In this document: positions 17,400-24,913 of the stretch, piece by piece
Position numbering within the stretch: position 1 is the first letter of the stretch
How the letters are laid out: each line of letters opens with the position of its first letter
DNA from: Gaiellasilicea sp963705515
GTDB lineage: Bacteria > Actinomycetota > Thermoleophilia > Gaiellales > Gaiellaceae
Reading direction: 5' to 3'
Assembly: GCA_963705515.1 (NCBI GenBank)
Contig: CAVPJV010000009.1
Location: forward strand, 744,001-808,000
Length of the DNA stretch: 64,000 nucleotides
Program-made: the position numbers and the translations under genes
The notes under the pieces: model-generated
Told to the model about the DNA's origin: nothing
Database searches by the model: none
What the model saw: only the letters and a program-made list of their open reading frames with translations

Positions 17400-18122
17400 T
17401 TGGCGGAGACGCGGATCCAGCTCTGCGGCCGGCTCGTCGCGCGGATCGACGGTGCGCGGATCGACGAGGCGCTGCCGGGCCGCCAGGGCCGGCTTGCGTT
17501 CGTCTACCTCGCTGCGAACCGGCACCGCCCGGTCACGCGCGACGAGCTCGACGACGCGCTCTGGCGCGAATCGGGTGAGTCGGACCGGCTCAGCCCCCTC
17601 GTCTCGAAGCTACGGCAGGTCGTCCCGCTCGAAGGCCGCGGCGACGTCCGCCTGGCGCTTCCCGACGACGCCTGGATCGACCTCGAGGCGGCAGCCGAGG
17701 GCCTCCACCGTGCGGAAAGCGCCGTCGCAAAGGGCGACTTCGCGGGTGCCTGGGGCCCCGGACGGGTTGCGCAGCACGTCGCGTCGCGCGGGTTCCTGCC
17801 CGGCGAGGACGCGCCCTGGATCGACACCCAGAGGCGCCGGCTCGAAGAGATCCTCGTCCGCTCGCTGGAGCTCGTCGGGCGCGCTTGCGTCTCGATCGGC
17901 GGCGGTGAGCTGGACACCGCCGAACGAGCCGCACGGCAGTTGATCGAGCGCGCGCCCTACCGCGAGAGCGGTCACCGGCTGCTGATGGAGACCCTCGACG
18001 CACGTGGAAACACGGCGGAGGCGCTGCTCGTGTACGACGCGCTGCGACGGCGCCTGCGTGACGAGTTGGGGGCCGCCCCAAGCTCGTCGACGCAGGCCGT
18101 GTACCGTCGTCTTCTGGGTTAG
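17400..18122 (+). CDS. BTAD-domain transcriptional regulator (SARP/AfsR-like)
   Basis: About 240 residues. An OmpR-type winged-helix DNA-binding part (FVYLAANRHRPVTRDELDDALW, LSPLVSKLRQV) is followed by a bacterial transcriptional activation domain of TPR-like helices (LELVGRACVSIGGGELDTAERAARQLI, HRLLMETLDARGNTAEALLVYDALRRRLRDELG). There is no NB-ARC ATPase, so it is the short stand-alone form. I place the start at TTG 17400, where the conserved region begins; there is no strong ribosome site. No biosynthetic cluster adjoins it, so its target is unknown. Confidence 0.85.
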   Translation: MAETRIQLCGRLVARIDGARIDEALPGRQGRLAFVYLAANRHRPVTRDELDDALWRESGESDRLSPLVSKLRQVVPLEGRGDVRLALPDDAWIDLEAAAEGLHRAESAVAKGDFAGAWGPGRVAQHVASRGFLPGEDAPWIDTQRRRLEEILVRSLELVGRACVSIGGGELDTAERAARQLIERAPYRESGHRLLMETLDARGNTAEALLVYDALRRRLRDELGAAPSSSTQAVYRRLLG

Positions 18123-18250
18123 CAGCTGCCGGTGACGCCCCCACGTCATTGGATCCGGCTCTGCGTGCTCTCCCTCAGCCGTTCCTCGATGCACCCCGGA
18201 CAATGCCCGACGCGCTGCCAGTTGGCATCCGTCGGAAGGCCGATTCTGCG

Positions 18251-18266
18251 TCATCCGCAAGGATGA
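18251..18266. terminator. possible hairpin terminator between convergent genes
   Basis: TCATCC-GCAA-GGATGA is a perfect 6-bp stem with a tetraloop, four bases beyond the rnc stop codon on the minus strand and downstream of the BTAD gene on the plus strand. It lacks a T-run, so the call is weak. Confidence 0.35.
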
Positions 18267-18270
18267 GAGC

Positions 18271-18921
18271 TCAGACGCCGATTGCCGCGAGCGCCTGCTT
18301 GGCGGCTTCCTGTTCTGCTTCCTTCTTCGTCCGGCCGGTGCCGTGGCCGAGCTCCTGGCCGTCGATCTGAGCGGCGCAGGAAAAGTGACGTGCGTGCGCG
18401 GGCCCGTCGACGTCGACGACGACGTAGTTGACGCTGCGGCCCGTCTTCGCGAGCGCCTCCTGGAGCTCCGTCTTGTGATCGACGTGAGTCGTCCGCGCGT
18501 ACTCGATCCGGTCGGAGAACGCCGCGACGATCGCGGGCGCGATCGGGCCGTAGCCGTGCTCGAGGAAGAGCGCCGCGATCGCGGCCTCGAGCAGGGCCGC
18601 GGTCACGTTCCGGCTCTTGACGATCCGGGTGAGCTCGTCGCCGGCGAGGCTCTCGCCTGCGGCCTCCGCGAGCCGCTCCCCCATCTTCAGCTCGCGGGCG
18701 ACCGCCGCACAGCTCTGCCGCGAGACGACATGCGATCGGATCTTCGCGAGCCGCCCCTCGGAGGCGTCCGGATAGCGGTCGTAGAGCTCCTTCGCGATTG
18801 CCAGCTCGAGCACGCTGTCGCCGAGGAACTCGAGGCGCTCGTAGGAGGACGCGCGATCCGGCGCCCACGACGTATGTGTGAAGACATGCTCGATCCGCTC
18901 GCGCGGCAGCGCGTCGATCAG
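18271..18921 (-). CDS. rnc: ribonuclease III; start codon unclear
   Basis: The product has the RNase III signature ERLEFLGDSVLELAIA, the second acidic helix (LLEAAIAALFLEHG) and a C-terminal double-stranded-RNA-binding domain (DHKTELQEALAKTG through KEAEQEAAKQALAAIG). RNase III cuts double-stranded rRNA and mRNA precursors. The conserved N-terminal helix (LIDALPRERIEHVFTHTSW) is in frame, but no ATG, GTG or TTG lies between an upstream stop and that helix. I give CTG 18921 as the provisional start; the frame stays open into acpP. Confidence 0.9.
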   Translation of the reverse strand: MIDALPRERIEHVFTHTSWAPDRASSYERLEFLGDSVLELAIAKELYDRYPDASEGRLAKIRSHVVSRQSCAAVARELKMGERLAEAAGESLAGDELTRIVKSRNVTAALLEAAIAALFLEHGYGPIAPAIVAAFSDRIEYARTTHVDHKTELQEALAKTGRSVNYVVVDVDGPAHARHFSCAAQIDGQELGHGTGRTKKEAEQEAAKQALAAIGV

Positions 18922-18961
18922 GCGGCCGAGCTCGGTCGGGTCGCCGGTCGGTGCCGCGCTG

Positions 18962-19207
18962 CTACTGGTGCGTGGAGACGTAGTCGACGGCCTGCCCGAC
19001 GGTCGTGATCTTCTGGGCGTCCTCGTCCGAGATCTTGATCCCGAACTGGTCCTCCAGCTCCATGATCAGTTCGACGAGATCGAGCGAGTCCGCATCCAGG
19101 TCCTCCTGGAACGAGGCCTCCTCGTTGATCTCCGTTTCCTCGACTCCGAGCTGCTCCGTCAGAACTTCCTTGACCCGCTCGAAGACTTCTTCACGCGACG
19201 CTGCCAA
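18962..19207 (-). CDS. acpP: acyl carrier protein
   Basis: An 81-residue acidic helical protein with the phosphopantetheine site DADSLDLVELIMELE (Ser about residue 41). It starts at TTG 19207 with AAGGAG five bases upstream. ACP carries growing acyl chains in type II fatty-acid synthesis and donates them to acyltransferases. The neighbours plsX and rnc are the classical plsX-acpP-rnc order, with the fab genes absent. Confidence 0.96.
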   Translation of the reverse strand: MAASREEVFERVKEVLTEQLGVEETEINEEASFQEDLDADSLDLVELIMELEDQFGIKISDEDAQKITTVGQAVDYVSTHQ

Positions 19208-19249
19208 ATCGACTCCTTGCTGGTGTGGTCAGGGCTTGAGCGCGCACGA

Positions 19250-20227
19250 TCATACAGCGGCTGGCGTACGGCGCTCGGGCATGCGGGCCGCCAGGCGGCC
19301 GACGACGTCGTGCTCGACACCCTTCGCCGCCAGATGAATTGCGTTCGAGATCGCGCGGCGCGACGAGTTGCCGTGCGCGATGACGGAGAGCCCGCGCAGG
19401 CCGAGCAGGTACGCGCCGCCGTAGGTCTCGGGATCGAGCTTCGAACTTAGCCGCCGCGCCGCCGGGCGGATCAGCAGCCCGCCGAGCTTGCCGCGGGGCG
19501 TCGCGGCGATCTCCTCGCGCAGAGCGTCGAGCACGGTCTTGATCGTCCCTTCGAGCAGCTTCAGGGCCACGTTCCCCGTGAAGCCGTCGCAGACGACGAC
19601 GTCGGCGGCCCCCGCGAGCAGGTCGCGGCTCTCGGCGTTGCCGGCGAACTCGAGCTCGCTCGCAGCGAGGAGCGCGTGCGCATCGAGCGTCAGCTGGTTG
19701 CCCTTCTCCGGCTCCTCACCGATCGAGAGCAGCCGCACCTCGGGCCGCGGGATCTCGAGGATCTCCTCCGCGAAGATCGCACCCATGTGCGCGAACTGGA
19801 GTAGGTGCTCCGGGCGGGCGTCCGCGTTCGCACCCGAGTCGAGCAGGACCGACGGCCCCCTCTTTGTCGGGATCGGGACGGCGATCGCCGGCCGCATCAC
19901 GCCCGGGATCCGACGCAGGTGGAGCAGTCCGGCCGCGAGCATCGCGCCGGTGTTCCCGGCCGAGACGACCGCGTCGGCCCGGCCCTCCGCGACCGCGACG
20001 TGTGCGGCGACGAGTGACGAGTCGGGCTTGCCCCGGACCGCCTCGGCCGGCTTCTCGTGCATCTCGATCTGCTCCGTCGACTCGACGAGCGGAAGCCCGT
20101 GCGTCTCGAGGCCGGCCGGGCCGAACAGGGTCACGTCGATCCCGTCCGCGGCTGCGTCGACTGCGCCTGCGACGATCTCGCTCGGCGCTCGATCCCCGCC
20201 CAAGGCGTCGACCGCGATGCGGGCCAA
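19250..20227 (-). CDS. plsX: phosphate acyltransferase PlsX
   Basis: The 325-residue protein begins at TTG 20227, two bases after the rpmF stop (LARIAVDALGGDRAP) and has VVSAGNTGAMLAAGLLHL, VLLDSGANADARPEHLLQFA and CDGFTGNVALKLLEGT, all PlsX hallmarks. PlsX makes acyl-phosphate from acyl-ACP, and can also work in reverse with FakAB, both of which this window encodes. PlsY, the next enzyme, is not seen here; PlsC is at 48.6 kb. Confidence 0.96.
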   Translation of the reverse strand: MARIAVDALGGDRAPSEIVAGAVDAAADGIDVTLFGPAGLETHGLPLVESTEQIEMHEKPAEAVRGKPDSSLVAAHVAVAEGRADAVVSAGNTGAMLAAGLLHLRRIPGVMRPAIAVPIPTKRGPSVLLDSGANADARPEHLLQFAHMGAIFAEEILEIPRPEVRLLSIGEEPEKGNQLTLDAHALLAASELEFAGNAESRDLLAGAADVVVCDGFTGNVALKLLEGTIKTVLDALREEIAATPRGKLGGLLIRPAARRLSSKLDPETYGGAYLLGLRGLSVIAHGNSSRRAISNAIHLAAKGVEHDVVGRLAARMPERRTPAAV

Positions 20228-20229
20228 GG

Positions 20230-20418
20230 CTACGGCGCCGGCGTGCGGAGCGGCTCGATCTCGCGGCCCTTGTACGTGTGGCACGTCGGGCAGACGCGGT
20301 GCGGCCGCTTGGGCTGATGGCAGGTCGGGCAGACGTTGACGCGCGGGGCCTCGATGCCGTGCTGCGCGCGGCGCTTGTCGCGACGGGCCTTCGATGTTTT
20401 CTTCTTGGGGACTGCCAT
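20230..20418 (-). CDS. rpmF: 50S ribosomal protein L32, zinc-binding form
   Basis: Sixty-two residues starting MAVPKKKTSKARRDKRRAQ. Two CxxC pairs (CPTCHQ and CPTCHTYKG) make this the zinc-ribbon version of L32. rpmF is usually downstream of yceD, but here an ABC-F gene separates them. plsX follows after two bases. Confidence 0.97.
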   Translation of the reverse strand: MAVPKKKTSKARRDKRRAQHGIEAPRVNVCPTCHQPKRPHRVCPTCHTYKGREIEPLRTPAP

Positions 20419-20437
20419 GAGCGGCTGCGGAGTATAG

Positions 20438-22003
20438 CTAGAGGTCGATCGACCTGGTCGGCGCGACGGCCTCGAGAAAGCGCCGGTCGTGCGAGACGAC
20501 GACCAGCGTGCCGTCATACGCCTGCAGGGCCGTCTCGAGCTCCTCGATCGCCTCCAGGTCGAGGTGGTTCGTGGGCTCGTCGAGGACCAGGCAGTTGACG
20601 CCGGTTGCCGTCAGCTCGGCGAGGTGCGCACGCGTCCGCTCGCCCGGTGAGAGCGTCGCGCAGGGCCGGAGCACGTGCTCGGCGCCGAGGTTGAACTTCG
20701 CCAGCAGCGTGCGGGCGTCCTCGGGGAGCAGACCGGAGCGAGCGGTGAACGCCGCGATCAGCGTCTCCTCACCGTCGTAGGCGCGCCGGCGCTGGTCGAG
20801 CGTGCCGACGACGGTCGCGCGGCCGAGAGCGCGTTTGCCGGCGACGAGCGGCAGCTCACCGAGCAGGAGCGCGAGCAGCGTCGTCTTGCCGCTGCCGTTG
20901 CGGCCGGTCACGGCGACCCGCTCGCCGGGAGCGAGGTCGAGATCGATCGGGCCGAGCCTGAAGTCGCCACGCTCGCCGACGGCCCCTTCGAGCGAGGCGA
21001 CGCGGTCGCCTGGGCGCTGCGCCGCTGAGAGCGACAGCTGGAGCCGCCACGGCTCGTACGGCTTCTCGACCTGCTCGATCCGCTCCAGCGACCGCTCGGC
21101 CTGCCGCACCTTCCCCGAGAGCGCCTTCGTCCCGCGCCGGTCGGAGCCGCCCGTCGCCTGCGCGAGAAAGGCTCCGCCCGCCCGCGCCTGGTTGCGGCGT
21201 GCGTGGAGCAGCGCCTCCACCTCGCGGCGCCGCTCCTGGGCGTCGGCGAAGGCGGCGTACTGACGCTGCCGCGCCAGCTCGCGCGCAGCCGCGTACTCGC
21301 TCCAACTGCCGGCGTGCTCCTGGACGCAGCCCGTCCACGGATCGATCTCGGCGATCCGGGTCGCCGTCCGGTCGAGGAAGACGCGATCGTGCGAGACGAC
21401 CGCGAGCCCGCCCGCGAAGCCGTCGACGAAGCGTTCGAGCCGGTCGAGCCCGTCGAAGTCCAGATCGTTCGTCGGCTCGTCGAGCAGGAGCACGTCGAAG
21501 CGGGAGAGCAGGATCGCCGCCAGCCCGGCCCGCGCCGCCTCGCCGCCCGAGAGCGTCGCCGTCTCCTGGTCGAGCGAGACGGCCAGCCCGAGCTCCGCGC
21601 ACGTCGCGCGCGCCCTCGCCTCGAGATCTGCACCTCCGAGCGCGAGGAAGCGCTCGAGCGCAGCCGCATACGCATCGGGACTCCAGCTGGCGGTGTGCCG
21701 CTCGACCGCCGCCTCCGCCTCGGCGACGCCGGTGCGGCGCGCAAGGTAGGCGAGGAGCGTCTCCCCCGTGCGCCGGTCGTGCTCCTGCGGCAGGTAGCCG
21801 ACGGTCAGCGATGTGGGCGTCCGCTCGACCCGGCCCTCGTCCGGCTCGTCGAGCCCCGCGAGCAGGCGGAGCAGAGTCGACTTGCCGGCCCCGTTGGGGC
21901 CGACGAGCCCGAGCCGCGAGCGCTGCCCGAGCGTCAGATCGACGTGGTCGAGAACGGTGCGGGCGCCGAACGAACGGACGACGCCGTGGAGTGAGATGCG
22001 CAT
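20438..22003 (-). CDS. ABC-F family ATPase
   Basis: The 521-residue protein contains two ABC ATPase domains in one chain without membrane segments: Walker A GPNGAGKST (about residue 36) and GRNGSGKTT (about residue 370), signatures ATLSGGEAAR and ATLSPGERTR, and Walker B LLLDEPTNDLDF and LVLDEPTNHLDL. ABC-F proteins act on the ribosome, as translation factors or as antibiotic-protection factors. It interrupts the conserved yceD-rpmF pair and is preceded by a REPIN-like repeat, so it may be a later arrival. Which subfamily is undetermined. Confidence 0.93.
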   Translation of the reverse strand: MRISLHGVVRSFGARTVLDHVDLTLGQRSRLGLVGPNGAGKSTLLRLLAGLDEPDEGRVERTPTSLTVGYLPQEHDRRTGETLLAYLARRTGVAEAEAAVERHTASWSPDAYAAALERFLALGGADLEARARATCAELGLAVSLDQETATLSGGEAARAGLAAILLSRFDVLLLDEPTNDLDFDGLDRLERFVDGFAGGLAVVSHDRVFLDRTATRIAEIDPWTGCVQEHAGSWSEYAAARELARQRQYAAFADAQERRREVEALLHARRNQARAGGAFLAQATGGSDRRGTKALSGKVRQAERSLERIEQVEKPYEPWRLQLSLSAAQRPGDRVASLEGAVGERGDFRLGPIDLDLAPGERVAVTGRNGSGKTTLLALLLGELPLVAGKRALGRATVVGTLDQRRRAYDGEETLIAAFTARSGLLPEDARTLLAKFNLGAEHVLRPCATLSPGERTRAHLAELTATGVNCLVLDEPTNHLDLEAIEELETALQAYDGTLVVVSHDRRFLEAVAPTRSIDL

Positions 22004-22130
22004 GAGCCTCCAGCAGACGTGAGGACGAGGACTGGGCGCACAAAGGCGCCGGGCGAAACGTCTGGTCTCGTCTTAGTCCGTCATGGGTGCGCGCCGAAGC
22101 GCCGACGCATCATACGCGTCCCCTTCGTGC

Positions 22131-22250
22131 ATGTCCGGGGTCAGACCCGGACAGGTGGCGGCGTCTCAGTCCAACGTTGCTGCTTTGCAGCGGAATTGGC
22201 GGTTGCGGCCACGTGCGGTGCGGACATGACGGGGTCTGACCCCGGACATG
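22131..22250. repeat. REPIN-like pair of inverted palindromes
   Basis: Copy 1 (22131-22153) reads ATGTCCGGGGTCAGACCCGG and copy 2 (about 22229-22250) reads ACGGGGTCTGACCCCGGACAT, its near reverse complement. They flank about 75 bases holding no gene. The core GGGGTCTGACCCC is itself palindromic. Two inverted palindromes with a spacer is the architecture of a REPIN, usually moved by a Y1 transposase encoded elsewhere; no such gene is in this window. It fills most of the 250-base gap between yceD and the ABC-F gene. Confidence 0.75.
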
Positions 22251-22254
22251 TCTG

Positions 22255-22764
22255 TTAGAGGCGCTCGCGGAGGTCCGCCAGCGCCGACCAGCGCGGATCG
22301 GTCGTCTCGTCGGCGTGCGTGTGCGGCTCGACGTTGAGGTCCTTGCCGCAGACCGGGCAGAGACCGGCGCAGTCGGGCGCGTGCAGGATCTGGTCGGGCA
22401 GCGCCAGCGCGATCGCGTCGCGCGCCCAGGCCGTGAGCTCGAGCTGGTCGTCGACGACGTACTCGCTGCGCAGCTCGGCCGCCTCGCCCGGCTCGTTCGC
22501 GTGATACTCGCGGGCGTCGATCGAGATGTCGACGACCGCGTCCGTCAGGCAGCGCATGCACGGGCCGTGCAGGCGCACGTCGAACGCGAGGCGGAGATCG
22601 AGGCCGGTCGTCGCCTGCACGATCGTCAGCTCGCTCTCGACCTCGTGCGGCACCGGCAGATAGCGGAGCCCGCCGAGCTCGAAGGGCTCGAGCTCGATCG
22701 AGACCGCGTCGCGGTGCTCCTCGCCCGGCCGAAGCCGGAGGCGGCGGAGCGGGAAGCGGGTCAC
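22255..22764 (-). CDS. yceD: DUF177 (YceD) family protein
   Basis: A 169-residue protein with the YceD pattern: HGPCMRCLTDAV in the middle and DCAGLCPVCGKDLN near the C-terminus, giving cysteines that may bind zinc. YceD is linked to 23S rRNA accumulation and normally precedes rpmF. Here it ends 5 bases after the REPIN-like repeat on this strand. Length is normal. Confidence 0.9.
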   Translation of the reverse strand: MTRFPLRRLRLRPGEEHRDAVSIELEPFELGGLRYLPVPHEVESELTIVQATTGLDLRLAFDVRLHGPCMRCLTDAVVDISIDAREYHANEPGEAAELRSEYVVDDQLELTAWARDAIALALPDQILHAPDCAGLCPVCGKDLNVEPHTHADETTDPRWSALADLRERL

Positions 22765-22772
22765 TTCCGCCC

Positions 22773-23291
22773 CTACAAGTAGGAGTCGTCTTCGGGCTCG
22801 TGCGGGCTCAGGTCGCGCGGGCCCACACCGGCGACGACCGTCTCCTGCGAGCGCTCGTGCAGCCGCTCGCGGCCGCGCTTCACGGCCGAGAGGAACTTGT
22901 CCAGGTTGACCTCGAGCGTCGAGAGGATCCCGTCCGCCCAGTCCTCCATCTCGAGCCGCGTCTCGCGTGCCTGCCTGCGGGCGTCGTCAACGATCTCCTG
23001 CGCCTGCCGCTCGGCGAGCTTCACGATCTCGGTCTGCGACGCCTCGCGCACGGCCTGCTCGCGCGCCTCGCCGAGGATCCGGTCGGTCTCGCGCTTCGCC
23101 TCGGCCAGCATCTCCTGCCGCTCCTTGACGATCCAGCGGGCCTGCTTGATCTCCTCCGGAATCGTGGCGCGCATCTGATCGAGGATGTCGTAGATCTCCT
23201 CGCGGTCGATGCGGACCTGATCCGTGAGGGGGACGGCCTTCGCGTTGTGCACGAGGTCGTCGAGTTTGTCGATGAGAACGAGGACGTCCAT
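22773..23291 (-). CDS. coiled-coil protein, DivIVA/ATP-synthase-b-like
   Basis: The 172-residue product starts MDVLVLIDKLDDLVHNAKAVPLTDQVRIDREEIYDILDQMRATIPEE and then forms a long charged coiled coil (about residues 45-130) before an acidic tail. Actinobacterial proteins of this kind are often labelled DivIVA-like or ATP-synthase-b-like, but no catalytic motif is visible. It lies between coaD and yceD with short spacers, a position often occupied by this family. Cell-pole or envelope organisation is a guess. Confidence 0.7.
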   Translation of the reverse strand: MDVLVLIDKLDDLVHNAKAVPLTDQVRIDREEIYDILDQMRATIPEEIKQARWIVKERQEMLAEAKRETDRILGEAREQAVREASQTEIVKLAERQAQEIVDDARRQARETRLEMEDWADGILSTLEVNLDKFLSAVKRGRERLHERSQETVVAGVGPRDLSPHEPEDDSYL

Positions 23292-23302
23292 GGCTCCTAA
23301 GT

Positions 23303-23818
23303 CTACTCTCGAGGGTTTTCCGGAGCGCCCGGTCGGCCGTTCGGGAACTTCTCCGCGAGACGGCGCGCCACGCTCTCCGGCACGAGTTCGTCCACCTTTC
23401 CGCCGAAGGCGGCTATCTCCTTCACCCCGCTGGACGAGACGAAGCTGACGGCGGGGCTCGCCATCACGTAGACGGTCTCGATCTCGGGCGCGAGGTGGCG
23501 GTTGAGCTGGTTCATCTGGGTCTCCCACTCGAAGTCCGAGATCACGCGGAGACCCTTGACGATCACCTTCGCCTGCCACCGGCGTGCGAACTCGACCACG
23601 AGCTCGGAGAAGACGTCGACCTCGACGTTGTCCAGATCCGCGACCGCCTCCTTCACGAACTCGACGCGCTCCTCGAGGCTGAAGAGCGGTGTCTTGTGGC
23701 GCGGGCTGCCGACGACGCCGACGACGACCCGGTCGAAGATCGACGCCGCCCGCGAGATCACGTCGACGTGTCCCATCGTCACGGGGTCGTAGCTTCCTGG
23801 GCAAATGGCGGTGATCAT
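23303..23818 (-). CDS. coaD: phosphopantetheine adenylyltransferase
   Basis: A 171-residue nucleotidyltransferase with MITAICPGSYDPVTMGHVDVI, where the TxGH-like signature is TMGH, plus VKGLRVISDFEWETQMNQLN and the C-terminal SSSGVKEIA. CoaD makes dephospho-CoA from 4'-phosphopantetheine and ATP. The start overlaps the rsmD stop by four bases; this rsmD-coaD pairing is near-universal. Confidence 0.97.
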   Translation of the reverse strand: MITAICPGSYDPVTMGHVDVISRAASIFDRVVVGVVGSPRHKTPLFSLEERVEFVKEAVADLDNVEVDVFSELVVEFARRWQAKVIVKGLRVISDFEWETQMNQLNRHLAPEIETVYVMASPAVSFVSSSGVKEIAAFGGKVDELVPESVARRLAEKFPNGRPGAPENPRE

Positions 23819-24345
23819 CGGGAGGGCTCGAAGAGGGTGAGCCGCGCGGAACCGTACCGCCGCGAGGTACGGAGCGGCAGTGGAAGCGTCGGCTCCGTGC
23901 GCGCGCCGGTCTCGACGACGAGCAGCCCGTCCGGCGCGAGCACCTTCGGCAGGTGCTCCGCAAGCTTCGGCTCCAGCTCGGCCCACGTCTCATAGGGCGG
24001 GTCGACGAGGACGAGGTCGTAGGTGCGGGACTCGCGGCGGAGCTCCCAGACCGCGTCGCCGCAGGTGACCCGTGCGCCGGTGAGCCGGAGCCGCTCGAGG
24101 TTCTCCGCGATCGTCCGGCAGGCAGCGCGGTCACTCTCGACGAACGTGACGGTGTCGGCGCCGCGCGAGAGTGCCTCGATCCCCATCGCGCCCGAGCCAG
24201 CGAAGAGATCGAGGACGCGGGCGCCGTCCACCGGCCCGATCAGGTTGAACGCTGCCTCGCGGACGCGGTCCCCGGTCGGCCGGGTCGCAAGGCCTTTGGG
24301 CGCGGCGATCCGCGCCCCGCGGTGCGTGCCGGCGATGACTCTCAT
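23815..24345 (-). CDS. rsmD: 16S rRNA (guanine966-N2)-methyltransferase RsmD
   Basis: The 176-residue protein starts MRVIAGTHRGARIAAPKGLATRPTGDRVREAAFN, with SAM site VLDLFAGSGAMGIEALSRGA and the catalytic LVDPPYETW motif (DPPY). It methylates G966 of 16S rRNA during 30S assembly. Its ATG overlaps, on the opposite strand, an ATG of the neighbouring GNAT frame, but that GNAT gene more likely starts downstream. Confidence 0.97.
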   Translation of the reverse strand: MRVIAGTHRGARIAAPKGLATRPTGDRVREAAFNLIGPVDGARVLDLFAGSGAMGIEALSRGADTVTFVESDRAACRTIAENLERLRLTGARVTCGDAVWELRRESRTYDLVLVDPPYETWAELEPKLAEHLPKVLAPDGLLVVETGARTEPTLPLPLRTSRRYGSARLTLFEPSR

Positions 24346-24388
24346 GCCGTGGCTCTACCACACCACGGTGCAAGACTCTCGGGCAACC

Positions 24389-24913
24389 GTGACCGACGAG
24401 ATCGAGATCCGCCGACTCTCCCCGCCAGACCTTCATGAGCAGCTGGACGCGCTTGCGGCGGTCCTCCACGACTGCGTCGCCGGCGGCGCCTCGGTCGGCT
24501 ACATGGCCCCGTTCTCGCACGACGACGCGCGCGCGGCGTTCGAAGGCTTCGCGGCCGAGGCGGAGCGGGGACGCCGGCTGATCGTGGCCGCCTTCGCGGA
24601 GGGCGAGCTCGTCGGTACCGCGCAGGTGATCCTGGAGCTGATGCCGAACCAGCCGCACCGGGGCGAGGTCGCCAAGGTGCTCGTCCGCCGCTCGGCGCGC
24701 GGCCGCGGCGTCGCACGCCAGCTGATGGAGCGAGCCGAGGCGGAAGCCCGTGCCGAGGGGAAGACCCTGCTCGTGCTCGACGCGGTGACCGGCGGGGACG
24801 CCGCACGCCTCTACGACCGGCTCGGCTGGACGACGGTCGGCGTCGTTCCCAACTTCGCGCTCTACCCGGACGGACGGCCGTGCGACACGACCTACTTCTG
24901 GAAGGCGCTCTAG
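24389..24913 (+). CDS. GNAT family N-acetyltransferase
   Basis: A 174-residue protein from GTG 24389. The acetyl-CoA motif A is RRSARGRGVARQLMERAEAEAR, followed by LYDRLGWTTVGVVPNFALYPDG, typical of GNAT motif B. The substrate is unknown. It is the only plus-strand gene for many kilobases, divergent from rsmD, and its stop overlaps that of the glycoside-hydrolase-like gene in a shared CTAG. An ATG 45 bases upstream in frame is possible but overlaps the rsmD start. Confidence 0.85.
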   Translation: MTDEIEIRRLSPPDLHEQLDALAAVLHDCVAGGASVGYMAPFSHDDARAAFEGFAAEAERGRRLIVAAFAEGELVGTAQVILELMPNQPHRGEVAKVLVRRSARGRGVARQLMERAEAEARAEGKTLLVLDAVTGGDAARLYDRLGWTTVGVVPNFALYPDGRPCDTTYFWKAL

